From positions 124,001 through 188,000 of the forward strand of contig PMSM01000010.1 of the NCBI GenBank assembly GCA_003168335.1: 64,000 nt of DNA, in the 5' to 3' direction. Under the pieces are notes generated by a model. That model searched no databases. It was not told the origin of the DNA and saw only the letters and a program-made list of their open reading frames with translations. The DNA is from Blastocatellia bacterium. GTDB lineage: Bacteria; Acidobacteriota; Blastocatellia; Pyrinomonadales; Pyrinomonadaceae. Positions 29,443-39,947 of the stretch are shown piece after piece; position 1 is the stretch's first letter; the number at the start of each line of letters is the position of its first letter. The position numbers were made by a program, and so were the translations under genes.

Positions 29443-30492
29443 ATGAAACGCAGGAATTTCTTACACAGTCTTGGCGTCGGCCTCGCGCTTCCTTTGATGG
29501 CAAGGGATTTCATCTGCGCGCCTACTTTCGCTGATGGACTAATTCGTCCCAAGGCTTTGAAGGCGGGTGATACGATTGGCTTGATTACTCCGGCTACGTA
29601 CGTTCCCGATCCTGATCGCCTCGCACTCGCCGAACGCACCCTTAAGTATTTCGGACTGCGAATGAGGATGGGAAAGAATGCGGGCAAGCGAATGAATGAT
29701 TACCGCATTTCGATTCAAGAACGTCTCGACGATCTTCATACGATGTTTAGCGACAAGGACATCGATGCGGTGTTTGCCATTCGCGGTGGATACGGCTCGA
29801 TGCATATCCTGGATCGCATCGATTACGACCTGATCAATCGCAATCCAAAAGTATTTCTCGGTTACAGCGATATCACGGCGATGCATCTCGCAATCAACAA
29901 ACATGCAAAGCTGGTGACCTTTCACGGTCCCATCGCGTTGTCTCGCTTCACCGACTATACGCAGAAGTATTTCCGTAAAGCGTTGTTTGAAACGCAACCG
30001 ATCGGCAAACTCACCAATCCACCCGAGACCAACGAGCTGCGTCCAAGTCATACTCTGCGGACAATTCGGCCCGGTGTCGGCACGGGTCCATTGATTGGCG
30101 GCAATCTTACGCTGATCTCAAACACGTTGGGCACTCCTTATGAGATCGAGACACGCGGCAAGATCCTGTTCCTCGAAGATGTCGATGAAGAGCCGTACAG
30201 CATTGACCGAATGCTTACTCATCTGCGGCTCGCTGGTAAGTTTGATGGTGTTGCTGGGGTAATCTTTGGCGAATGCCAGGATTGCCGAGCTAAAGACTAC
30301 AAGCCTTCGACGACAATCCCTTACGGCTTAGGTGAAGTACTCGACAATATTCTCGGTGCTCTGAAAGTTCCGGTGCTCTACGGTCTGACAATCGGCCACA
30401 CCGACGATCAACTCACGCTGCCGCTCGGCGTAACTGCAACCCTCGACGCGACTAATGGGACCTTGGAAATAGTGGGGTCATGCGTCCGCTGA
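29443..30492 (+). CDS. LD-carboxypeptidase (LdcA/MccF-like, S66 family), exported
   Basis: 349 residues from ATG 29443, with GAGGAG 6 nt upstream (a GTG two codons earlier is less likely). An N-terminal Tat-like signal MKRRNFLHSLGVGLALPLMA. S66 hallmarks: AIRGGYGSMHILDRIDYDLI, nucleophile Ser in FLGYSDITAMH, the Glu in LEDVDEEPYSIDRML and the His in GLTIGHTDDQLTLPLG. These enzymes cut the L,D bond of the muropeptide tetrapeptide in murein recycling, or inactivate microcin-C-like nucleotide peptides. Export through Tat would place it in the periplasm. Confidence 0.88.
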   Translation: MKRRNFLHSLGVGLALPLMARDFICAPTFADGLIRPKALKAGDTIGLITPATYVPDPDRLALAERTLKYFGLRMRMGKNAGKRMNDYRISIQERLDDLHTMFSDKDIDAVFAIRGGYGSMHILDRIDYDLINRNPKVFLGYSDITAMHLAINKHAKLVTFHGPIALSRFTDYTQKYFRKALFETQPIGKLTNPPETNELRPSHTLRTIRPGVGTGPLIGGNLTLISNTLGTPYEIETRGKILFLEDVDEEPYSIDRMLTHLRLAGKFDGVAGVIFGECQDCRAKDYKPSTTIPYGLGEVLDNILGALKVPVLYGLTIGHTDDQLTLPLGVTATLDATNGTLEIVGSCVR

Positions 30493-30550
30493 TCTGAATC
30501 GCCTCTTAGCGATGCCCGCAACTTTTTGCGATATGACGCGACAAGATGAA

Positions 30551-30907
30551 TCAGTCACTTGGAGTCTTAGGCGTCGCCGTTTGGCTCTTTTGTTTCAATT
30601 GCTGAAGTAGTTGTTGCAAGAGTGGCAGCGCGCGCGGAGAGGTAAGCTTCTTCCCCGCCTGCTCCAAAACATCGACCCCGCGCGGATCGCCGAGTTCCAC
30701 CAGTGCGCGACCCGATGCGGTGAAGAGCGGCGGGTTGAACGGCGTCACCGATTTCAAGAGGGCTTCGGAGAGGAGCTGAAAGACGCGCGGATCGTCCTTT
30801 CCGACAGTACCCAATACACCAATGGCGGCGGCCCGTACCTGTGGTGAATTACCGCTGGCAGCATACCGCAGTGCGCTCTCCAATGTGCGCGGATTGCCCC
30901 GGAGCAA
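30551..30907 (-). pseudogene. C-terminal fragment of a HEAT-repeat protein
   Basis: 118 residues from a TTG, with helical repeats (SPQVRAAAIGVLGTVGKDDP, ASGRALVELGDPRGVDVLEQ) and a Gln-rich tail. It resembles the end of a larger HEAT-repeat protein such as the C-terminal part of an M1-like peptidase. The upstream sequence continues out of frame without family sequence, so I read it as a relic. It could instead be a short free-standing repeat protein. Confidence 0.45.
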
Positions 30908-31322
30908 TCTCTCCCCTCTTGTTGCTCCTGGCCTAGCCTGAGCAATGTTTCCGAGGTGACGGTCGCCGTCGGCTCAGAGAAGCGATGAGCCTACTTTAGT
31001 GTGGAGATCCTCTTCGACCGCTTTTCAATGAACGGCGGGTCTTTCGCGATGAATGGTTGCTAAGGCTGCGTCGGTGGCGCAAGCGGCTCTGATCGCTCAC
31101 AATTTGTGTCTCAAATGGCGTGGTCATCTTCAGTCTAACGGCTCGGCCCGACCATTCATCGGTTAGAACCGACCGTTCATTAGAAAAGAATGCTTATAGC
31201 TGGCGTTTAGGGTCTAGCATGCGCTTCTATCGAGGATTGCGAATGCCCTGCAAATTGCAAAGGCACTCACGGCGGCTTACATTTATCCGCGAAGATTTCG
31301 GTTAGACCAAGCCTGACACTTT
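30908..31322. other. Intergenic region upstream of lytS-like gene
   Basis: About 415 nt with no recognisable gene. It must carry the promoter for the two-component genes; no clear motif was identified. Confidence 0.45.
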
Positions 31323-33428
31323 ATGAACGCTATCAATGTTGCCGGTTTGATAAACCTGCTGGGGTATGCGCTGGGCATAGCGCTGTACCTCATTTTGCTC
31401 GCCATTGTGCTTAGGCACCCGACTCAGGCCGGTAGGACGTCGGACTCCAGTCGCAGTGTGAATCCACTAAGCCTGTCAGTGAACGGTCTCATGCTGGCCA
31501 CAGCAATCCTCGGGGTTCTCTGGAATGTTGGCGCGTTGGCGACCTACGGGATGCGAGGATTTGGGTTTGCCAATACCTCACCCGTACTGTCCGCGATCTC
31601 CTTAACCGCCCTCGGGTTCTTACCCGCCGTGGTCGTGCAGTCAGTTCTGCTGAACCGACTGGGCCAAACCAACAGCAAGATATCGCGGGCGATCTCTGTC
31701 GCAGCCTACGCTCTTAGTGCGGTCGCGGGAGCGCTGCATTTTTACGATGCTTTTGTCTTAGGGACGAGCCCGTCGCTTTGGGCGCTGAGGTTATTGACCT
31801 TCGGCTACGTTGGGTTACTCGTCGCCCTTTTTCTCTCAACCCGGCGGCAAGAGGGCTGGAAGAAGGCGATCTGGGCCAGCGCTCTGGCGGTCTTTGCCGT
31901 ATCTGCTCTGCATCTCGGTCATCATCGCGGCGGAGCGGCAGAAACCTGGTACACCGAATTGACCGGACACCACGCTTCTTTGCCATTGGCGCTGGCGATT
32001 CTCTACGAGGATTATCGCTTTGCTTTTGCCGATATCTTTTTGAAGCGGGCGCTGGCTTTGCTCACTCTGGTGGCGGTGGCGTTCGGATTATATCTTGGGG
32101 TTGCTTCCTCACTCCTGGCGGGTCACGGTTGGAGTGAGTCCCGCTCAGTGGGCCTGCTGGTTGGTCTCTGGGTCTTAACTGCACTGCTCTATCCCGGTCT
32201 GCGGCGGGCCGCAACCTGGTTTGTTGACGGTGTGGTCCTTCGGCGAGCTGACTACGGCAAGTTACGAGCTGCTGTATCCCAACTTCTGACCCAACATGAA
32301 GTCCCCCGCGATATTTTGAATCGAGTATGTTCGACACTTGCGCCGGCGCTCTCTGCGCATGAAATTACCTGGTCGGAAATCGGTCCAACCGATTACTCGG
32401 ACCAAGCGATCGGCGCGCCTGAAAGTGATCGGCTCGTAATGGGCGCGGATGAGGGTTCCGGCATCAGACTGTTTTCACAGAACGGGCAGCCGGCGGAGCC
32501 CTTGACCGATGATTATGTAACTCTCCTGGAAGGTTCGGGGAGTAAGAGTGCGCTCGTTCTTGTGCCTACCGCTGAACCACCATACTACCAGCTCAATATT
32601 GGCAAGCTTGCCGGCGGACGTCGCCTGCTTTCGGATGATATTGCGATGCTCTGCTCGGTGGCCGTTTCAGTCGCGCGTCGAATTGACGCATTGCGCGTCA
32701 CGCACGAAAGGTGTGAGCAGAATCTGCGCGAGCAGGAAATCAATAAGCTGGCGACTGAAGCACAACTGCGCGCGCTGCGCGCCCAAGTCAATCCGCACTT
32801 TCTCTTCAACGCCCTAACCACGATTGGCTATCTGATCCAGACCGCGCCTGACCGGGCGCTTGAGACGCTGATGAAGCTGACGAGCTTGCTGCGCGCAGTG
32901 CTGCGCACCGACGGTGAGTTCGTTACCCTGGGAGAAGAGCTGAAACTTATAGCATCGTACCTGGACATCGAGAGCGCGCGTTTCGAGGAGCGGTTGCGGG
33001 TGTCTATCGACGTGCCCGAAGAATTGCTTTCCAAACGTTTGCCCTCGCTGCTCGTCCAACCGTTGGTTGAAAACGCAATCAAACACGGCATTACACCGTC
33101 GCGTTTTGGCGGCGAGGTAAGCATCTGCGCTCGACTCGAGAGACCGCTCGGTTCTGAAGGTCCGAATGGCGAGGTGTTGAGCATTAGCGTCATCGACACA
33201 GGCATTGGCGCCAGTGAGATCGAACTGGTCCGTGGCCGTCGGCGGGGCGTTGGCTTAAACAACATTGAAGAACGGCTGCGCTTTTATGGAGGGAAGCCAG
33301 CTTCGCTGCGGATAAAGAGCACACCGGGAGCAGGAACTGTCGTTGAACTCAGGCTCCCAGACACCATCACAGACTATGTGCCAAACGTCGAAGCGCCGCT
33401 GCCGAACCGTATGGAGAAGAAAGCTTGA
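31323..33428 (+). CDS. LytS-type sensor histidine kinase
   Basis: 701 residues. The first 320 or so residues hold about eight TM helices, followed by a GAF-like region. The kinase is of the His_kinase (LytS) family: phospho-His in LRALRAQVNPHFLFNALTTI, then LPSLLVQPLVENAIKHGI and IDTGIGASEIELVRGRRRGV (HATPase). The partner regulator overlaps the stop by 4 nt (TTGA). LytS/LytR pairs sense membrane or metabolite cues; the signal here cannot be read. No strong ribosome site precedes ATG 31323. Confidence 0.88.
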   Translation: MNAINVAGLINLLGYALGIALYLILLAIVLRHPTQAGRTSDSSRSVNPLSLSVNGLMLATAILGVLWNVGALATYGMRGFGFANTSPVLSAISLTALGFLPAVVVQSVLLNRLGQTNSKISRAISVAAYALSAVAGALHFYDAFVLGTSPSLWALRLLTFGYVGLLVALFLSTRRQEGWKKAIWASALAVFAVSALHLGHHRGGAAETWYTELTGHHASLPLALAILYEDYRFAFADIFLKRALALLTLVAVAFGLYLGVASSLLAGHGWSESRSVGLLVGLWVLTALLYPGLRRAATWFVDGVVLRRADYGKLRAAVSQLLTQHEVPRDILNRVCSTLAPALSAHEITWSEIGPTDYSDQAIGAPESDRLVMGADEGSGIRLFSQNGQPAEPLTDDYVTLLEGSGSKSALVLVPTAEPPYYQLNIGKLAGGRRLLSDDIAMLCSVAVSVARRIDALRVTHERCEQNLREQEINKLATEAQLRALRAQVNPHFLFNALTTIGYLIQTAPDRALETLMKLTSLLRAVLRTDGEFVTLGEELKLIASYLDIESARFEERLRVSIDVPEELLSKRLPSLLVQPLVENAIKHGITPSRFGGEVSICARLERPLGSEGPNGEVLSISVIDTGIGASEIELVRGRRRGVGLNNIEERLRFYGGKPASLRIKSTPGAGTVVELRLPDTITDYVPNVEAPLPNRMEKKA

Positions 33429-34207
33429 CCGGGAAACTCAGAGTTGTCATCGCCGACGACGAACGCCCGGCGCGGTCGTTTCTGGCAGCAATGCTGCGAA
33501 ACTTCGAAGACGTGGAGATCGTCGGCGAAGCCAGCAACGGCGCCGAGGCCGTCGAGATGATAGAGCGCGAAAAGCCCGATCTGGCGCTCTTGGATTTGCA
33601 GATGCCGGAACTGGATGGTCTGGGGGTGGTCCGGCTGCTTCGTAAGAACTCGACACCCCTGGTCGGCTTTGTGACGGCATATGACGAGTATGCGGTAAGC
33701 GCTTTTGAACTCAATGCAATTGATTACCTGCTGAAGCCAGTAGACAGCGGGCGGTTGCGCGAGACCTTGAACCGCGCTCACGAACGACTGGAGCGAGAAG
33801 ACTTCCGCTCTACCGAAGTCTCCAATTTACGAGCTGCTACTGAAGCTTATGAAACTGCGACTCGTCCACTCTATATCGAGCGCATTCCGGTCCGGCACCG
33901 CAACGAAATAATCCTTCTGCCCGTGCGTCAGATCGCGTCGGTGGTAGCCGATGGCGAACTCCTGGAAATCACGACCGCAGAAAATGACCGCTATTCGATC
34001 AACTATCGTCTCAAGGAACTTGAGGTGCGGCTCGATCCGGAACTGTTTGTCAGACTGGCACGCGGTACGCTGGTCAACATCGAAATGATTGCCCGCGTCA
34101 GTCCCATGCCCGGCGGCACCTTTGTTGTCTCGCTCAAGAACAACCAGCAGTTACAAGCCAGCCGGTTGCAATCGCGGATATTGCGCGAGAGCCTGCTACG
34201 CATTTGA
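33425..34207 (+). CDS. LytTR-family response regulator
   Basis: 260 residues from TTG 33425, overlapping the kinase stop. The receiver has DDE near residues 10-12, Asp in LALLDLQMPELDG and Lys in YLLKPVDSGR. The C-terminal LytTR DNA-binding domain (about 155-260) has IERIPVRHRNEIILLPVRQI, NYRLKELEVRLDP and VRLARGTLVNIEMIARVSPM. It should bind paired direct repeats at its target promoters. The target is unknown; the metalloprotease gene 300 nt downstream is possible. Confidence 0.9.
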   Translation: MTGKLRVVIADDERPARSFLAAMLRNFEDVEIVGEASNGAEAVEMIEREKPDLALLDLQMPELDGLGVVRLLRKNSTPLVGFVTAYDEYAVSAFELNAIDYLLKPVDSGRLRETLNRAHERLEREDFRSTEVSNLRAATEAYETATRPLYIERIPVRHRNEIILLPVRQIASVVADGELLEITTAENDRYSINYRLKELEVRLDPELFVRLARGTLVNIEMIARVSPMPGGTFVVSLKNNQQLQASRLQSRILRESLLRI

Positions 34208-34507
34208 AAACGGAAAGCGTAGTCGGACTGCTTCCGTTGTTCGGCGTGAACATTGGTCGCCGGATCTCATTTTCTCAATCGTAGCCTCTGTCGCGCCTGT
34301 TCGGTTTGCCTTGAAACTGCATGTAGGTCCTAGGTGCCTTTCGTCGGGAACCAGATTCATAGCCCGGCAACCAATCCTCCCAACGCGACCATTCATCTAC
34401 AGTCTCCGCCGTTCTATTGAAAATTGGTATTCACCGTCTCAGCTTCATCGTAGGATCGCCAGTCCCCGGAATTGTGTATTCCGTCATACCCAAATGGGAG
34501 GCTTAAC
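34208..34507. other. Intergenic region
   Basis: 300 nt between the LytTR regulator and the M48 protease. No gene or repeat recognised; may hold the protease promoter. Confidence 0.45.
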
Positions 34508-35686
34508 ATGCTTGGCCGCAGTTCCCGTTCATTCATCTCTCTCGCCCTTATTTTCGTTCTCTTTCTAGGCATCACTGGCGCGGTAGCAGCACAGCAGCAA
34601 ACCCAAGATTCAAAGTCACCCCAGGTTCAGCAACCAGGCCAAACCGCAGCTTCGTCGATCAGGCCGACAACGATCCCCAGCAAGACGAACACGAAGCCGC
34701 TCTCCGAGGATGAAGACCCATCGCTGATCGGTAAGCGCAAAATCAATAAGGGCCTCATCGCCAAGATGAGCATGTCGGTGGAGAAGGAAGTGGCCATGGG
34801 GCGGCAACTGGCTGCTGAGGTGGACAAGCAGGCGAAGTTTATCGACGACCCAGTCATTACGGAATACGTTAATCGCGTTGCGCAAAATCTTGTTCTCCAT
34901 TCCGACGCCAAGATCCCTTTCACTGTTAAGGTCATTGACTCTGACGAGGTCAACGCCTTCGCGTTGCCAGGTGGTTTCTTCTACGTCAACAAAGGGTTGA
35001 TATTGGCCGCCGACAATGAAGCCGAACTTGCCGGCGTCATGGCCCACGAAATCAGCCATGTCATCGCGCGGCACGCAGTCGAGAATCAAACCAAAGCCAA
35101 TCTCATGCAGTACGGGATGCTCGCCGGAATTCTTCTGGGCGGCCCAATCTTAAGCAACGTCCTTTATAACGGCGGCGGCTTTCTTGAAGGGATCGCCTTC
35201 CTGAAGTTCAGCCGCAATGCTGAAGCGGAAGCCGACAAGCTTGGCACTCAGTATCTCTACGCCGCCGGTTACGATCCGACCGCACTGGCTACGATGTTTG
35301 AGAAGCTGGAGGGAAAAGAAAAGAAGAAGCCCGGCACCATGTCAAAGCTGTTTAAGGATCACCCCGCGCCGGCCGATAGACGCGCTGCATCATTAGCATT
35401 GGCGGCTCGGTTCCCCGAGCGCGAGGAATACGTAATCAGTACTTCGGAATTCAACCGCGTCAAAGCCCGTCTGTTGCGGCTTTCAAATTCGAGGGCGCCC
35501 GCAGCTGGCGAGATCAAGGGCTCGGATGATGGGACGCCTGGCCGGCCGACGCTCAAGCGCAGACAGCCGACTCCGGACGACCCAAGTACCGCGCCCACGG
35601 ACGGCAGCCAACCGAAGCCGACTGAATCGAAGCCAGAAGAGCCGCCGAAGTTGAAGCGCAATCCCGGCGATAAGCCAAACGAATAA
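34508..35686 (+). CDS. Exported M48-family metalloprotease
   Basis: 392 residues from ATG 34508, chosen for the GGAGG site 6 nt upstream. A signal peptide (about 1-29: FISLALIFVLFLGITGAVAA) is followed by a charged linker and the M48 catalytic domain: zinc motif His180-Glu181-x2-His184 in VMAHEISHVIARHAVEN and the third-ligand region RNAEAEADKLGTQYL. The tail from about 330 is Pro/Lys-rich and disordered. Similar to BepA/YfgC-like proteases that maintain the outer membrane. It probably acts in the periplasm. Confidence 0.9.
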   Translation: MLGRSSRSFISLALIFVLFLGITGAVAAQQQTQDSKSPQVQQPGQTAASSIRPTTIPSKTNTKPLSEDEDPSLIGKRKINKGLIAKMSMSVEKEVAMGRQLAAEVDKQAKFIDDPVITEYVNRVAQNLVLHSDAKIPFTVKVIDSDEVNAFALPGGFFYVNKGLILAADNEAELAGVMAHEISHVIARHAVENQTKANLMQYGMLAGILLGGPILSNVLYNGGGFLEGIAFLKFSRNAEAEADKLGTQYLYAAGYDPTALATMFEKLEGKEKKKPGTMSKLFKDHPAPADRRAASLALAARFPEREEYVISTSEFNRVKARLLRLSNSRAPAAGEIKGSDDGTPGRPTLKRRQPTPDDPSTAPTDGSQPKPTESKPEEPPKLKRNPGDKPNE

Positions 35687-35732
35687 ATGCGCTCCGTTGC
35701 CACAGCCGACTAGCCAGTGCGTAGACCGGCAC

Positions 35733-36269
35733 TCAAACCTTCTTGCGCAACAAGCTGAATAGAAACAAGATCGTCGCGACGGAGATAATGGCCGGACCAA
35801 GCGAAAGATTGAGAGTCACAGAACCAATTGCGAGATGGGAGTAGTAGCGGTTAATAAGGAATCCAATTGCGACTGATAGAACGCTGGCCGCCGAAGATGC
35901 GCTTAGAAACGCCGTTAGAGTGTGCGTTAACTGTCGTCCGATTGCCGCCGGGATTATGATCAACGCGCCGACCAACAGCGCGCCCAAGAACCTTAGACCC
36001 AGAAGCACCGTTAAGCTGAAAACAAGCAGATAATAGAGATCAAGTCGGGCCACGTTGATGCCCGTAGCTGCCGCAAGCTCAGGCGAAAACAACGCCAGAA
36101 TCAACTGGTGGCGAACGACGTAGACGAACGTGATGATGCCCAGCACTGCTAATACGCCGAGCAGGAACCACAGCAGGGTCAAACTCTGAAAGCCTCCGAA
36201 TAGCGCTTCGATCAGGTCCTCGCTCGGTGTCACCAAAGTGCCGATCGCCAACGCCGCAGTGAAGATCAC
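35733..36269 (-). CDS. Metal ABC transporter permease, C-terminal part (split frame)
   Basis: 178 residues from GTG 36269, which overlaps the stop of the next frame (GTGA). It begins at the middle of an ABC-3/ZnuB-family permease (VIFTAALAIGTLVTP) and holds five or six TM helices with the signatures ATGINVARLDLYYLLVFSLT and LLVGALIIIPAAIGRQLT. Together with 36266-36523 it equals one normal permease of about 265 residues. The frames are joined at ACCGACGTGGCGTGATC, where the family expects a few more residues (TD.aIGViF), so a small deletion with frameshift is likely. Confidence 0.7.
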   Translation of the reverse strand: MIFTAALAIGTLVTPSEDLIEALFGGFQSLTLLWFLLGVLAVLGIITFVYVVRHQLILALFSPELAAATGINVARLDLYYLLVFSLTVLLGLRFLGALLVGALIIIPAAIGRQLTHTLTAFLSASSAASVLSVAIGFLINRYYSHLAIGSVTLNLSLGPAIISVATILFLFSLLRKKV

Positions 36270-36523
36270 GCCACGTCGGTGGTCAGGGTGCCACCTTGTT
36301 GCAGTCGCCAGATCAGCAGAGTTCCCAGGAACAGAGTGGCGGCAGCACCAAACAGCGGATTGAAATGAAGAAGCAATGCCAGGCCCAAGCCGGGCAGCGC
36401 AATATGTGAGATCACATCTCCGGCCAAACTCATTCGCTTCATTAAAGCAAAGCTACCGACCAGCCCGGCAGCCAGAGCTGTCAGAAGAACCAGGACGATT
36501 GAATATATTGCCGGTGCCGTCAT
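36266..36523 (-). CDS. Metal ABC transporter permease, N-terminal part (split frame)
   Basis: 85 residues with two to three TM helices. The signature GSFALMKRMSLAGDVISHIA, followed by LPGLGLALLL, is typical of ZnuB/MntB/TroC-type permeases. It ends at TGA 36266-36268, just before the frame that continues the protein. Alone it cannot form a permease, so the transporter is either inactivated, sequenced with an indel, or made from two coupled chains. ATG 36523, 28 nt after the ATPase gene. Confidence 0.7.
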   Translation of the reverse strand: MTAPAIYSIVLVLLTALAAGLVGSFALMKRMSLAGDVISHIALPGLGLALLLHFNPLFGAAATLFLGTLLIWRLQQGGTLTTDVA

Positions 36524-36551
36524 TGGTGATTGATAGGTTCAGGTTTAGAAA

Positions 36552-37295
36552 TTATCCACGTTCTGGCGACGAAACAGACCCGGCTTCGCCGGGCGGCCTG
36601 TCGCCATGGTCATGAACGTAGTAACTGACGGACTGTCCATAGAGCTTTTCGAGAATCTTCGGCGTAAGTGCTTCTCGCGGCGGACCGATACAAACTATTC
36701 GTTTATTCAAACATAAGACTCTGGTGGCATAGCGGTAAACGAAACTTAAATCATGTGACACCGTGATCACCGCTAGTTTGTACTGCTCTTGAAGACGATG
36801 AATCAATTCATAGATGTGCTCCTCACTCGGCTCATCGATGCTGGCGGTCGGTTCATCGAGCAGAAGCACATTCGGTTTACCGATCAGCGCAAACCCAATC
36901 AGACCCCGTTGAAAGTACCCACCCGAGAGGTGTCCCACTGGTGTCGCTAAGATCTCCTTAGTCAGGCCGACACTGTGAGCGATCTGGTCAATCTGCCCAG
37001 TAGCTACTTTCGCAATACGACACTTCGAATTGAATAGATCTCGATAGGTGAGCGGGAGGTGACGATCAGCGTCTATCTTCTGCGGGACATAACCGATCAT
37101 CGCCGTTGGGTCCCAAGTAACGTCGCCCGAGTATGAGACGAGATTAAGTAGAGCCTTCAACAGCACCGTCTTGCCTGCGCCGTTTGGTCCCAGAATGCTC
37201 AGCCTGTCATTCGGTCCCAGCTCGAAGCTCACGTTTTCCACAACGATCTTGTCTTCGATCCGCACTGAAAGGTTCTTAACCGTTAACAGAGTCAT
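36552..37295 (-). CDS. Metal ABC transporter ATP-binding protein (ZnuC/MntA type)
   Basis: 247 residues from ATG 37295 (TLLTVKNLSVRIEDKIVVEN); upstream in-frame Mets (37319, 37403) give non-conserved leaders. Walker A GPNGAGKT, signature LSGGYFQRG, Walker B VLLLDEPTASID and H-loop VSHDLSFV are intact. The ending VHDHGD is His/Asp-rich, usual for zinc/manganese transporters. It precedes the split permease; no metal-binding lipoprotein gene is present in the window. Confidence 0.85.
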   Translation of the reverse strand: MTLLTVKNLSVRIEDKIVVENVSFELGPNDRLSILGPNGAGKTVLLKALLNLVSYSGDVTWDPTAMIGYVPQKIDADRHLPLTYRDLFNSKCRIAKVATGQIDQIAHSVGLTKEILATPVGHLSGGYFQRGLIGFALIGKPNVLLLDEPTASIDEPSEEHIYELIHRLQEQYKLAVITVSHDLSFVYRYATRVLCLNKRIVCIGPPREALTPKILEKLYGQSVSYYVHDHGDRPPGEAGSVSSPERG

Positions 37296-37568
37296 GGATA
37301 ACTCGACCGGCCTCTCCATTTGGCTGTGAATACGCGATTTGGATGATATGACGTTGGATGTTATCACGAAGTTGAAGAGTGACTGGCAATCTGCGCGCGG
37401 CAATAATGCGATGAAATGAACTTGCCTTACCGCTCAACTAGCCGTTGTAACCAATCAACCATTCACCCTGCCCGTTTGTTGAAAATGAATACCTAACTGA
37501 TAACGCGTAAGCGCGAGTGACTTTAGAACTACTCACGCCCGTGGGATTAATAGACATTGAAGGTGACG

Positions 37569-38252
37569 TTATTTCTTCAGCGGTTTTTCAAAATGCTGGT
37601 AATCCTTTGGCGAAGTCCAGTTGCCGCCCCAATCCCAACCAAGCTGCAGGAAGGCACGCACAATCGGATTGTCTGCGGTGAACGTGCCGGCGATGCTCGG
37701 ATCGTATTTCGCGCCATGAGGTAGAACCACGCTGTCCTTAATGTAAGGATTCAGAAAAGTGTTTATGTCGATCGCTCTGCCGTATGCGTGATTCGAGAGA
37801 CGGCCACCTCCGGTTATTTCTCGGTAGTTGAATGCAGAGGTGTTATTTGCCTCCATCGAAAGCTCGTCGTCCCACCGACCGTCCTGGCGAAAGCGTTTAT
37901 CCGAAATTGGAATGACCGAATAGATGGGGAAACGGTCCTTCAACGCCAGAGCAAACACCTTCTTGATGACACTTTTCAACGCGCCATCTATAACCAACTG
38001 ACCCTGATGAATCTGTCCGTCAGAAGAGTAGTACTTGAGCTTGACGACCTTCTGTCTCTTGCGGATTTCCGCCGGGCATTTGGGATCCAAACCGTCGAAG
38101 GCTTCCTTCTGGGTCATCCTGCTGTCGATGATCGGATGTTTAGACGTTCCAGTGCGCGGACTCTGGGCGTAGCTCTTGCTGGCTACGGGCGTCACGGTGA
38201 GCGTCAGCGAGAGCAGTAGAAGCGCGCGCACAAATCGATTGGAGATGACCAT
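37569..38252 (-). CDS. Exported M15-family peptidase (VanY/peptidoglycan endopeptidase-like)
   Basis: 227 residues with an N-terminal signal peptide (ALLLLSLTLTVTPVASKSYA). The M15 zinc site is visible: His155 and Asp162 in SNHAYGRAIDINTFLNP, and His220 in KDYQHFEKP. The preceding Trp-rich GWDWGGNWTSP block is typical of the M15C/L-alanyl-D-glutamate type. It probably trims peptidoglycan stems in the periplasm. ATG 38252. Confidence 0.85.
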   Translation of the reverse strand: MVISNRFVRALLLLSLTLTVTPVASKSYAQSPRTGTSKHPIIDSRMTQKEAFDGLDPKCPAEIRKRQKVVKLKYYSSDGQIHQGQLVIDGALKSVIKKVFALALKDRFPIYSVIPISDKRFRQDGRWDDELSMEANNTSAFNYREITGGGRLSNHAYGRAIDINTFLNPYIKDSVVLPHGAKYDPSIAGTFTADNPIVRAFLQLGWDWGGNWTSPKDYQHFEKPLKK

Positions 38253-39151
<899 letters not shown>

Positions 39152-39187
39152 GCAACAACCCGAAGCCTTTCGACTTCGGGTTGTTGC
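39152..39187 (-). terminator. Strong intrinsic-type hairpin downstream of the secreted protein gene
   Basis: GCAACAACCCGAAG and CTTCGGGTTGTTGC are perfectly complementary 14-nt arms with an 8-nt loop. Reading the minus strand the stem is followed by TTTCC. It lies 87 nt beyond the stop of the 39274 gene. Confidence 0.7.
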
Positions 39188-39273
39188 CTAGTTTCAGCAT
39201 AGCAGCGAGTCCTCCTGAAACCTTTGCCTGCTGATTCATTCGCCTGGCGGCGAATCTGCGTTTCCGACTTGCG

Positions 39274-39720
39274 CTAGCGACGCGTGGTCAACGCTACCGA
39301 TTCGGTCGACATCTTGATTCCGACGAGTTCGCGCTCAGTGGCGCGCTCAGAGCGAGACTTGGGCGCTTGCAGTCCGGAGTTTTCTCCATCAACCCACGCC
39401 TGGGCAAAGAAGTAGTGGTTGTCGTAACGTTTGAAAATCAGCTTCGCGCTTTCCTGCGCCTTGCCGATCACGGAACCCATCTGCACCATCGCACCGGAGC
39501 GGCCATCTTTGCTTCTGAGCTGCAATACTGCGTGATCAGAAGATGGATTGACCTGACTAACCGTGTACTCGCCGGCCGGCATTGTCTTGGTGCCGACGTT
39601 GAACTCGAACGGGATGTTGGCAATCAACTGCGTGCGACCACTGGTTTGCGCCTGGGCCGCCGCGGCCATCGAACCAACAAGAACGATCATCGCGATCATT
39701 GTGTAAGCCTGCTTTTTCAT
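39274..39720 (-). CDS. Small secreted protein of an acidobacterial-type family
   Basis: 148 residues. Signal peptide (MIAMIVLVGSMAAAAQAQTS), then a compact beta-rich domain with LIANIPFEFNVGTKTMPAGE and AKLIFKRYDNHYFFAQAWVD. I know this pattern (short secreted proteins with IPFxFxVG..xpaGxYxv) from Acidobacteriota genomes, where function is unknown. ATG 39720 with GGAGAAA 6 nt upstream. Terminated by the hairpin at 39152-39187. Confidence 0.75.
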   Translation of the reverse strand: MKKQAYTMIAMIVLVGSMAAAAQAQTSGRTQLIANIPFEFNVGTKTMPAGEYTVSQVNPSSDHAVLQLRSKDGRSGAMVQMGSVIGKAQESAKLIFKRYDNHYFFAQAWVDGENSGLQAPKSRSERATERELVGIKMSTESVALTTRR

Positions 39721-39947
39721 CTGAGTTTCTCCTTTTTTCTTTCTGGCGGCGGTTGAAGCGATCGGCGACCTTGTCTGGGTGGCGTCTTTTCGACCAACTG
39801 CTTCACCACGCTTTTGCCTTACACCTGATAACGCGCAAGCGTTGACCAGAATCCCTCACGCTCCGGAAATATTTGTTGTAGAATTTCGGGCGCTACCTCC
39901 GCGTAGCCCGCCTTTAGATAGATCGTCCTTTGACTGAGAACGTCCCG

